Assembly (NCBI GenBank): GCA_002368805.1
Contig: DFFH01000117.1
Coordinates: 1 to 22,080, forward strand
Length of the DNA stretch: 22,080 bases
Direction: 5' to 3'
From: Mageeibacillus sp. UBA3781
GTDB lineage: Bacteria; Bacillota; Clostridia; Saccharofermentanales; Saccharofermentanaceae
The notes under the pieces are model-generated. The model saw nothing but the letters and a program-made list of their open reading frames with translations, was not told the origin of the DNA and did not search any database. The translations under genes were made by a program, and so were the position numbers. Each line of letters begins with the position of its first letter. The stretch's first letter is position 1. Shown one piece after another: positions 15,657 through 22,080 of this stretch.

Positions 15657-18600
15657 ATGGGACTGAGTATTGAACAGCAGAAAATAGTGGACGCTCCTTG
15701 CGGTAATATTCTTGTCAGTGCGGCGGCGGGCTCCGGTAAGACTACCGTTATGACTGAAAGAATCGTAAAACGGATCCTCGACCGTGAACTCTCCGTGGAG
15801 AATGTTCTGGTCATGACATTTACCAATGCGGCGGCAGCCAATATGAGTGCCAAACTCGAGAGGAAACTTCGCGAAAAACTGGCGGAAACGGCGGATAAAG
15901 AGACAAGAAAGTATTTAAGTGAGCAGATCGCGGCACTGCCATCTGCCTATATCTCGACGATAGACTCTTTCTGCTCGCGTGTGATCAGTAATTTTTCCGC
16001 GCAGAGCCGGGATGAGAACGGGAAACTGCTTCTTGAACCGAAGAGTATGATCATTGATGAAGTGCATGCGAAGAAGCTTCTTAACGAATCTTTTGACGAA
16101 GTGTTTTCGGATGCGTATTCACTTGCGCAGAAAGTGGAGGATGATCCGAATCTTTGCTTGAAAGTCATGCCGCTTTCGGATGAGGATAATCTTCTCGGAG
16201 GACTTATTTCTTCCGAGCTCACATACGGAGAGTGGGCACGTTCTTTCCTATCGATGGTATCTGCGTTCGGAAGCGGACGGGACGATACGGCGCTCAAGGA
16301 AGATATGGCCGGAAAGCTCGGGTATCTGCGAAGCCTTCCGGACTATGAAAACTGGGTGAAGGAATCTCTTAAAAGGAAAAAGCAGGACAGTGTTGATTTT
16401 CTGTCTTCCGGGACATACAGGAAGATCATGCAGATCACTAAAGATGCGATAAGAAAAAGGATCGACGCGATCCCCGTTCTTATCGATATGATCCCTCGCG
16501 TTTCTTTCGTAAAAAAAGAAAAGGATAATATCGTCCGCCAGCAGGACTTCCTGGAGTGGTGCCGTTTCCTTGAGGAAAACGGCAGACGTGTACTGGATGA
16601 TCCTTCTATGACATGGGATGAGATCTGTGATATCAGAAAGCGTATCCCCACAGAGAAGCTTCCGTCCTATACGATGAAGTCTCCCGAGCCGGAGCTTATC
16701 GCGTTTGACGATCTGGCCGGAAACTTCTATGAACTGGCATATATCCTGGCATATGCAAAAAAGACTGTAGCACTTGCAGAATCGATGAAAGAAGAGACCA
16801 GATATTTCTTCGGGAAAACTCTGGCAGAAATATCTTCGGAACTTCAGGAGATGTATCCGATCTATGAGAGATATTTCGAACTGGTTTTTGCAGCGGAGAA
16901 GATCTATCAGAAGAAAAAAAGACTGGAACATGGTATGGACTTCCCGGATCAGGAGCAGGTTGCTCTTTTGCTTCTTTCGAATCCGGAAGTATCCGGCTAT
17001 TACAGAGATCTTTTCAGTGAGATCTATATCGATGAGTATCAGGATAACAGCGGCGTACAGGATGCTATCGTGCAGTGCTTCGCGAAAGATAATGTATTCT
17101 TTGTCGGCGATGTTAAACAGAGCATTTACCGTTTCCGTCATGCGAAACCGAAGATGTTCCTTGACCGCTGTGATCTGTATCGCGACGGACAGGAAGGTAC
17201 GCTTTTTACTCTGAATAATAACTTCCGAAGTGTTCCGGGGATCCTTTCTTCTGTCAACCGGATCTTCTCGGGCATCATGAGCGAGGAATATGCGGATATC
17301 GAATATGATGATTCCCATGCACTGCATGCAGGACTTCCGGACGATCAGTATGCTCAGACATCCGGCGCAGATATTACCTTGATCCTGGCAAAAGATTCCG
17401 AAGAGATCTCTGACCCCGAAGATCAGGGGGATATGGATCAGATCCTTGATATGAAGGATGCGGAGAAAGTGCAGAAAGAGACGCTTATCATCGCTCAGAA
17501 GATCATGGAACTTCGCAAACTGAAAGATTTCTCGTACGAGCAGTGCGTGATCCTGACGACGTCTAATCGTGGCGCGATGGCAGCCTGTGATATTCTGATG
17601 AAGTCGGGTATCCCGGCGCAGGGACCGAATCTCGGAAATATACTGAATCATCCGGATCTTCGTATTATGCTGGATCTGGCAAGATTGACAGATAACATTT
17701 TCCAGGATATTCCTCTGGCCGGCATTATGAAGTCAAAGATCCGTCAGGCACGATTTACGGATGAAGATCTCATGAAGATCTATCTTTTTTCGGACAGCGG
17801 TGAATACAGGGATCTTCTATTCTGCGAGAAGGTGATCCGCTTTGCACAGGAAGCCGACACGGATCTTTCGAGGAGAGTTTCGGATCTTCTGGCATTTATC
17901 AATGACCTCCATACGCTCTCGATGCAGATGACCGTTACGAAATGGCTCGAGCATGTGTATGCCGCGACAGATTATCCGTCTTTCGTGCGTACGAGAGAAA
18001 ACGGGGATGCGAGATATTATGCGCTGATGACGCTGGTAACATGGGCGACACGTTTTGACATGGGAAGAAGATCCGGACTTCGTTCTTTTGTCAGCTATAT
18101 TGACGAACTCGATCAGGGAAAGGATAAGAGTACGGAGATCGACCTGTCGGAACCTCTTGAAAATGTTGTCCGCTGTATGACGATTCATAAGAGCAAGGGC
18201 CTGGAGTTCCCGTATGTCTTCCTCTGTGGAATACAGAGTGCGAGAAATGCAGCAGAGTCTAATCTGATTCTTAGTGAGAAAGGTGATCTCGCGGCCAAAA
18301 GATTCGCCGAGAAGGAAGGCGTCGTTTATGAACCGCACGATTACTATATCCTTTCGCAGGAAGAGAAACGCGAGGCGGAAGCGGAGAAGATCCGTCTTTT
18401 GTATGTCGCGCTCACGCGTGCCGAGAAAAAAGTGTTCGTGATTTCCCTGATCTCCCGTACAACGGATGATGTGATCAAGTCCACCGAACCTGTGATCGCA
18501 GCTTTTTCAGAGCATGAGGAGAAGCTTCCGAAGCTTCTGATGTGTAAGCTGAAGACGCATCTGACGAAATTCCTGGCGGGACAGATACGGATACCCGGCT

Positions 18601-19547
18601 ATCCGCTGAAGAAAGCAATTCTTTCGTCGGATCCGATCTACTATGGAGACCTGGATTTCAGCCGTGACGAACGATCGGAAGAGAGTACGGAAATAGCACT
18701 GATCTCCGATTCGATGGAGCATATCAGTAATCTGTATATCGAGAGTTCCCGTCCGGTCGTGGAAGCATATCGTGAAGCAAGAAATAGACAAGTCAGCTTC
18801 GAGATGCCGGATGACCGGAAAAAGTATCTGGATCTTCTTGATAAAAGCGTCCATGAATGGGCAGAGCCGGATCTTCTTCCTGCTAAGACGACAGTCAGCG
18901 AGATGAAGCGCCTTCTTTCCGAAGAGGCGGAACCTGATGAGGAAGAAAAGGTCAATTTCCATGCGGTCAATATGCGCGTCAAGGAATCGGAACAGAAGTG
19001 GAAAGACGGCGGATATACGGCATCCCAGCTTGGTACGCTCCTGCATAGTGCATGGCAGTATATCGATTTTACCGGGCTTCTCGAAAAAGGCGAGGATCCG
19101 GATTGGGATGAGGTGATAAAATCACTGGTTTCTCATGGCATGATCACCGCCGACCAGAAAAAGTATCTTCTTCCTTTCAAGGAGAACATGCAGATGTTCT
19201 TCCGATCTGATCTTGCAAGAAGAATGAGTGAGGCGGAGACCCGTACGGAGAATGGTCCGTATAGAGAGATCCCGTTTGCGCTGGCATGGCCGAATGAGAA
19301 AGAGGATTTTTCACTGGTTCAGGGTATGATCGACAACTGGTTCATCGACAGTGACGGAGAAGCGGTTCTGATCGACTATAAGTCCGACCGCCTGTCCGGT
19401 TCAGTGGAGGAGAAGAGAGAAGAACTGAAGAGCAGATATCAGGTGCAGCTGGATATGTACGCTAAGGCGATCACATCAGCTACCGGGAAAAAGGTGAAAG
19501 AGAAGATCATCTGGCTTATTCGCGACGGTCTTTCTTTTGAGTTCTGA
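15657..19547 (+). CDS. addA: AddA: helicase-nuclease subunit A
   Basis: 1296 aa, within the normal range. It is an ATP-driven UvrD-type 3'-5' motor with a C-terminal nuclease, forming the complex with AddB. Motifs in order: SAAAGSGKT (Lys28, Walker A), DSFCSRVI (motif Ic region), IYIDEYQDNS (Asp459-Glu460, Walker B), VGDVKQSIYRFR (motif III), NNNFRS (motif IV), MTIHKSKGLEFPYVFL (motif V) and LLYVALTRAEKK (motif VI). The nuclease shows LHSAWQYIDF (His1130), GMIDNW (Asp1226) and LIDYKSD (Asp1240, Lys1242). A GTG at 15651 overlaps the addB stop, but GGAGG is seven bases from the ATG at 15657, so that start is used. The last 32 nt overlap tadA on the other strand. Confidence 0.96.
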   Translation: MGLSIEQQKIVDAPCGNILVSAAAGSGKTTVMTERIVKRILDRELSVENVLVMTFTNAAAANMSAKLERKLREKLAETADKETRKYLSEQIAALPSAYISTIDSFCSRVISNFSAQSRDENGKLLLEPKSMIIDEVHAKKLLNESFDEVFSDAYSLAQKVEDDPNLCLKVMPLSDEDNLLGGLISSELTYGEWARSFLSMVSAFGSGRDDTALKEDMAGKLGYLRSLPDYENWVKESLKRKKQDSVDFLSSGTYRKIMQITKDAIRKRIDAIPVLIDMIPRVSFVKKEKDNIVRQQDFLEWCRFLEENGRRVLDDPSMTWDEICDIRKRIPTEKLPSYTMKSPEPELIAFDDLAGNFYELAYILAYAKKTVALAESMKEETRYFFGKTLAEISSELQEMYPIYERYFELVFAAEKIYQKKKRLEHGMDFPDQEQVALLLLSNPEVSGYYRDLFSEIYIDEYQDNSGVQDAIVQCFAKDNVFFVGDVKQSIYRFRHAKPKMFLDRCDLYRDGQEGTLFTLNNNFRSVPGILSSVNRIFSGIMSEEYADIEYDDSHALHAGLPDDQYAQTSGADITLILAKDSEEISDPEDQGDMDQILDMKDAEKVQKETLIIAQKIMELRKLKDFSYEQCVILTTSNRGAMAACDILMKSGIPAQGPNLGNILNHPDLRIMLDLARLTDNIFQDIPLAGIMKSKIRQARFTDEDLMKIYLFSDSGEYRDLLFCEKVIRFAQEADTDLSRRVSDLLAFINDLHTLSMQMTVTKWLEHVYAATDYPSFVRTRENGDARYYALMTLVTWATRFDMGRRSGLRSFVSYIDELDQGKDKSTEIDLSEPLENVVRCMTIHKSKGLEFPYVFLCGIQSARNAAESNLILSEKGDLAAKRFAEKEGVVYEPHDYYILSQEEKREAEAEKIRLLYVALTRAEKKVFVISLISRTTDDVIKSTEPVIAAFSEHEEKLPKLLMCKLKTHLTKFLAGQIRIPGYPLKKAILSSDPIYYGDLDFSRDERSEESTEIALISDSMEHISNLYIESSRPVVEAYREARNRQVSFEMPDDRKKYLDLLDKSVHEWAEPDLLPAKTTVSEMKRLLSEEAEPDEEEKVNFHAVNMRVKESEQKWKDGGYTASQLGTLLHSAWQYIDFTGLLEKGEDPDWDEVIKSLVSHGMITADQKKYLLPFKENMQMFFRSDLARRMSEAETRTENGPYREIPFALAWPNEKEDFSLVQGMIDNWFIDSDGEAVLIDYKSDRLSGSVEEKREELKSRYQVQLDMYAKAITSATGKKVKEKIIWLIRDGLSFEF

Positions 19548-20013
19548 GTTCGCGGAAGAACTGCTTGAGTAACTGAGAACATTCCTCCTCGAGGATGCCG
19601 CCTGTCGATTCAACATGGTGGTTGTGAGGGAGCTCGAACAGTTTGCTTTTAGAAAAGACAGCGCCGCCCTTGGGGTCATAGGCACCGAAATAGACATGGC
19701 GGATGTGGGACTGGATGATGGCGCCGGCGCACATATAGCACGGTTCCAGCGTCACGTACAGGTCGCAGTCGAAAAGATGCCAGGCGGAGAGTTTCCGGCA
19801 GGCCTTGGAGATACAGACCATCTCGGCATGAAGTGTCGCATCCTGCTTAGTCTGACGGAGATTATGTGCCCGTGCAATGATCTTTCCGTCTTTTACGATG
19901 ACTGCGCCGATCGGCGACTCGCCGAGATCGTAGGCTTTCTTTGCCTCTTTGAGTGCGGAAAGCATGCATTTTTCGTGAAAAACGGCATCTGATGCGGTAG
20001 TTTTTGTCGTCAA
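19516..20013 (-). CDS. tadA: tRNA-specific adenosine deaminase
   Basis: 165 aa. It converts adenosine to inosine at the wobble position of tRNA-Arg(ACG). The cytidine-deaminase-fold zinc site is visible: TLHAEM (His62, with Glu64 as proton shuttle) and LEPCYMCAGAI (Cys92, Cys95). Near it are ESPIGAVIVKDGKIIARAHN and VYFGAYDPKGGA, both characteristic of TadA. An ATG at 20031 opens the frame further but has no proper binding site; AAGGAG (plus 20022-20027) lies eight bases before a TTG at 20013, so TTG is preferred. The gene converges on addA and overlaps its 3' end by 32 nt. No shared terminator was seen there. The C-terminal tail is Lys/Arg-rich. Confidence 0.92.
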   Translation of the reverse strand: MTTKTTASDAVFHEKCMLSALKEAKKAYDLGESPIGAVIVKDGKIIARAHNLRQTKQDATLHAEMVCISKACRKLSAWHLFDCDLYVTLEPCYMCAGAIIQSHIRHVYFGAYDPKGGAVFSKSKLFELPHNHHVESTGGILEEECSQLLKQFFRELRTQKKDRRE

Positions 20014-20031
20014 GGGGAAACTCCTTATCAT

Positions 20032-20053
20032 TCTTCCAAATATGTTTGGAAGA
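20032..20053. repeat. Perfect 9-bp inverted repeat upstream of tadA
   Basis: Arms TCTTCCAAA (20032-20040) and TTTGGAAGA (20045-20053) are separated by TATG. It lies 18 bases before the preferred tadA start and has no T-tract, so an operator or an mRNA leader hairpin is more likely than a terminator. No regulator can be named. Confidence 0.6.
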
Positions 20054-20081
20054 TATTATTTAAGATTGTGCATTATTTTAT

Positions 20082-20110
20082 TTGCACTTCCACCATAATA
20101 TGTATATAAT
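20082..20110 (+). promoter_or_regulatory. Promoter for the zinc-ribbon protein gene (and perhaps rpoD)
   Basis: TTGCAC (20082-20087), a 17-bp spacer and a perfect TATAAT (20105-20110). Transcription would begin near 20117, about 59 bases before the ATG. No other clear promoter lies between here and rpoD. Confidence 0.6.
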
Positions 20111-20175
20111 GTACTTTGCCTATATGTGGGATTATACCCTTTTGTAGGTGATCATGTAAAGGAAAAAAGAAACGA

Positions 20176-20997
20176 ATGGCTACAGAACAAGGTATTTGTA
20201 AGAATTGCGGTTCACTGCTCATGGTGGACAGCAGAGATGAATTATGTGAATGTGTTTTCTGCGATTGTGTATTCCCCAGTGCGGAAGCAATTGCGATCTT
20301 TAATAACCCGGATGGAGTTGAGTTCCCGAATCTGCCACAGCCGAAGCGTGATAGCAAGACTGCTCGTCATGTTGTGACTCCGGTTTTCGAAAATGTTGTC
20401 GAGAAGGCGGTCAAGGTCGATCAGGCACAGAATAAAGAGACCAGAAAAGTCGAGAAACTCTTCGAGATCTCCCCGGATGATATCAAGGCACCGAAGAAAG
20501 TAAAGCGGGTCGTTTATATTACCACAGCTGTCTGTCTGCTGCTGGTTCTCGGTATTTCGATCCCGCTTAGTATCGTCCGTCATAAGCACAAAGCGAATAT
20601 CTCCGATAATATTCAGCTTTGCGTAACTGCTGCGAAGATCAGCGTTGACACTGAATCGGATGACGGATATGCAGCCGGATATAAGCTCTTCGGACAGGAG
20701 AACAATAATCTGGCGCTCGTTTCGACAGATGACGTTACGGAAGAGCAGGTCGTAGAGGCATATAAGTCTTTCTGCGCTATCCGTGGTGAGGAATATGGTT
20801 ATTCCGCTGATGAAGCTCGTTACTACAAGGGTGTAGTTCTTACTGTATATGCTCCGAATGGAAAATTTAAAATGGCGGGTGTCAAGGATGCCAGTGCTGA
20901 CAAGATCGAGTTTACTGCCCCGGAGACAGAAACCTCGGAAGATGCGGCAGCTAGTTCCAGTGCCCCGGAGACAAGTGCGTCGGAAAGCAGCAAGTAA
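20176..20997 (+). CDS. Zinc-ribbon single-pass membrane protein, unknown function
   Basis: 273 aa, family not recognised. The first 35 residues look like a zinc ribbon: CKNCG (Cys8, Cys11) and CECVFCDC (Cys24, 26, 29, 31). A charged linker follows, then KKVKRVV and one membrane helix (about 112-134), so the ribbon is probably cytoplasmic and the C-terminal 140 residues external. The external part has a small alpha/beta region (about 140-240) and ends in a disordered Ser/Glu/Thr tail. Two in-frame copies of the 13-mer TGCCCCGGAGACA (20916-20928, 20961-20973) encode APET in the tail. AGGA lies 12 bases before the ATG. The gene precedes rpoD by 85 nt without a terminator, so both may be co-transcribed. 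A sensing role is only a guess. Confidence 0.78.
   Translation: MATEQGICKNCGSLLMVDSRDELCECVFCDCVFPSAEAIAIFNNPDGVEFPNLPQPKRDSKTARHVVTPVFENVVEKAVKVDQAQNKETRKVEKLFEISPDDIKAPKKVKRVVYITTAVCLLLVLGISIPLSIVRHKHKANISDNIQLCVTAAKISVDTESDDGYAAGYKLFGQENNNLALVSTDDVTEEQVVEAYKSFCAIRGEEYGYSADEARYYKGVVLTVYAPNGKFKMAGVKDASADKIEFTAPETETSEDAAASSSAPETSASESSK
20916..20973 (+). repeat. Short in-frame direct repeat in the Ser/Glu tail
   Basis: The 13-mer TGCCCCGGAGACA occurs at 20916-20928 and again at 20961-20973, exactly 45 bp (15 codons) apart. This suggests a small tandem duplication that enlarged the disordered tail. Confidence 0.6.
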
Positions 20998-21024
20998 GGA
21001 ATATCCGCTTTAGGAACGAGGATG

Positions 21025-21058
21025 TTACAGTTGGGCGAAAAAGCCCCGCAACCTGTAA
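21025..21058 (+). promoter_or_regulatory. Imperfect hairpin in the rpoD leader
   Basis: TTACAG (21025-21030) pairs with CTGTAA (21053-21058). Inside it, TT pairs with AA and GGGC (21033-21036) with GCCC (21043-21046), leaving a GAAAAA loop and an asymmetric bulge CGC on the 3' side. There is no T-tract, so it is not a simple terminator. It resembles no riboswitch known to me. Confidence 0.5.
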
Positions 21059-21059
21059 G

Positions 21060-21077
21060 ATGCAAGGAGGATTGCAT
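21060..21077 (+). promoter_or_regulatory. Hairpin presenting the rpoD Shine-Dalgarno in its loop
   Basis: ATGCAA (21060-21065) and TTGCAT (21072-21077) form a perfect 6-bp stem, and the whole loop is GGAGGA (21066-21071), the rpoD ribosome binding site. The 3' arm explains the unusually long 12-base gap from GGAGG to the ATG at 21083. Confidence 0.62.
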
Positions 21078-21082
21078 AACGA

Positions 21083-22080
21083 ATGGCAAGTGATTTTTCA
21101 ACGATCCTGCAGAAACTGGAAAACCTGGCTAATGCCAGCAATAACAGCATTTCATCACTCGATGTGATGAATATTATCGAAGAACAAGACGGCGATCCGG
21201 ATATGGTAGATAAGCTCTTTGATGAGCTGGAAGCCAAGGGTATCGCGATCGTAGCTGAAACAAGCGTAGAGGATGAGGCGATCCGGGATCTGAACCTGGA
21301 TGCCAGTGCAACAGACGGAGCGGGTATGGATGATCCGGTCCGTATGTATTTAAAAGAAATCGGTAAAGTTCCGCTTCTTACTGCAGAACAGGAGCAGGAA
21401 CTCGCTCAGAGAATGCTCGAGGGCGATGAAGAGGCAAAGGCCCAGCTCATCGAAGCAAACCTTCGACTGGTAGTTTCTATCGCAAAGCGTTATCTCGGAC
21501 GTGGCATGCAGTTCCTGGATCTTATTCAGGAAGGTAACCTCGGTCTGATCAAAGCGGTAGATAAGTTCGACCACTCCAAGGGATTTAAGTTCAGTACATA
21601 TGCTACATGGTGGATCCGTCAGGCGATCACCCGTGCTATTGCCGATCAGGCAAGAACGATCCGTATTCCGGTACACATGGTCGAGACCATCAACCGTCTG
21701 GTACGTGAACAGCGTGCGCTGATCCAGGAACTCGGCCGTGAACCTACCGTGGAAGAGATCGCAGAACGTATGAATCTTTCTGTGGAAAAGGTCCGTGAGA
21801 TCCAGAAGATCTCTCAAGAACCGGTTTCCCTTGAAAAGCCGATCGGTGAGGAAGAGGACAGCCATCTTGGTGACTTCATTCCTGATGATGACGCGATGTC
21901 TCCTGCCGATCAGGTTGCTTATACACTTTTGAAAGAGCAGCTGCTCGATGCTATGAAGGGTCTGACCGCGAGAGAAGAAAAGGTACTTCGTCTCCGTTTC
22001 GGTCTGGACGATGGCCGTCAGCGTACTCTCGAAGAAGTCGGTAAAGAGTTTAATGTAACCCGTGAGCGTATCCGTCAGAT
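21083..22080 (+). CDS. rpoD: Major RNA polymerase sigma factor RpoD/SigA (3' partial)
   Basis: 332 complete codons, running off the right edge; typical full length is about 360-380 aa. It directs RNA polymerase to housekeeping promoters. Region 1.1 is at about 1-75; region 1.2 starts near DDPVRMYLKEIGKVPLLT (about 83). Region 2 begins at NLRLVVSIAKRYLGRGMQFL (126) and includes DLIQEGNLGLIKAVDKFD and the -10-recognition stretch FKFSTYATWWIRQAITRAIA. Region 3 includes IRIPVHMVETINRL and KPIGEEEDSHLGDFIPDDD. Region 4 begins with LTAREEKVLRLRFGLDDG (294); the -35 helix-turn-helix is cut at VTRERIRQ. GGAGG is 12 bases before the ATG, in a hairpin loop. dnaG, often directly upstream in Firmicutes, is absent here. 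Confidence 0.97.
   Translation, partial: MASDFSTILQKLENLANASNNSISSLDVMNIIEEQDGDPDMVDKLFDELEAKGIAIVAETSVEDEAIRDLNLDASATDGAGMDDPVRMYLKEIGKVPLLTAEQEQELAQRMLEGDEEAKAQLIEANLRLVVSIAKRYLGRGMQFLDLIQEGNLGLIKAVDKFDHSKGFKFSTYATWWIRQAITRAIADQARTIRIPVHMVETINRLVREQRALIQELGREPTVEEIAERMNLSVEKVREIQKISQEPVSLEKPIGEEEDSHLGDFIPDDDAMSPADQVAYTLLKEQLLDAMKGLTAREEKVLRLRFGLDDGRQRTLEEVGKEFNVTRERIRQ

Noticed and set aside
16248..17651. Minus-strand open frame of 467 codons within addA
   Set aside because: Lies fully opposite addA between helicase motifs; no binding site and a low-complexity Ile/Arg/Phe composition typical of shadow frames.
1..22080. Phage, transposon, CRISPR, toxin-antitoxin or defence island
   Set aside because: No integrase, transposase, regular repeats, small toxin pair or defence-type genes were seen. 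AddA and AddB are core repair proteins.

Overview
The window looks like chromosomal DNA from a member of the Clostridia (Bacillota), close to Lachnospiraceae-type genomes. This is inferred from gene content: a DUF4364 protein, the paired TIGR03960-type radical SAM and DUF2344 genes, AddA and AddB instead of RecBCD, a MarR/FabT-type regulator next to an acyl carrier protein, and strong AGGAGG-type ribosome binding sites. Base composition is roughly half G+C by eye. No tRNA, rRNA, CRISPR array, insertion sequence, integrase or phage gene was found. Most of the window is core-genome material, and the unusual signals are mainly regulatory.

Layout. 1-2387 holds the end of a LuxR-type response regulator, an HD-domain phosphohydrolase, a signal-peptide membrane protein of unknown function and, on the minus strand, a DUF4364 protein. 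2388-2644 is a divergent promoter region that also serves glucose-6-phosphate isomerase (2645-3991), which ends in a clear terminator. A small four-helix membrane protein (minus) and a second divergent promoter region lead to a coupled radical SAM/DUF2344 pair (4687-7457).

A lipid block spans 7520-12281. It has a three-gene operon (FabT-like MarR regulator, acyl carrier protein, diacylglycerol-kinase-family lipid kinase), then plsC (minus), then a divergently read AMP-forming acyl ligase. The plsC/ligase intergenic region contains two palindromes resembling the FabT box (TTTGA-N3-TCAAA), one exact and one with a single mismatch. This suggests that the regulator encoded 2.6 kb away controls membrane phospholipid entry and fatty-acid activation. 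The ligase is followed, in what looks like the same transcript, by addB and addA, the double-strand-break repair helicase-nuclease. This AddB has no recognisable Walker A loop.

19516-22080 holds tadA (minus, overlapping the end of addA), a divergent promoter region with a perfect 9-bp inverted repeat, a zinc-ribbon single-pass membrane protein, and the major sigma factor rpoD, cut by the window edge. The rpoD leader folds on paper into two adjacent hairpins, and the second holds the Shine-Dalgarno GGAGGA exactly in its six-base loop. The strongest leads are this leader and the FabT-box pair. No wholly new multi-gene system was seen.
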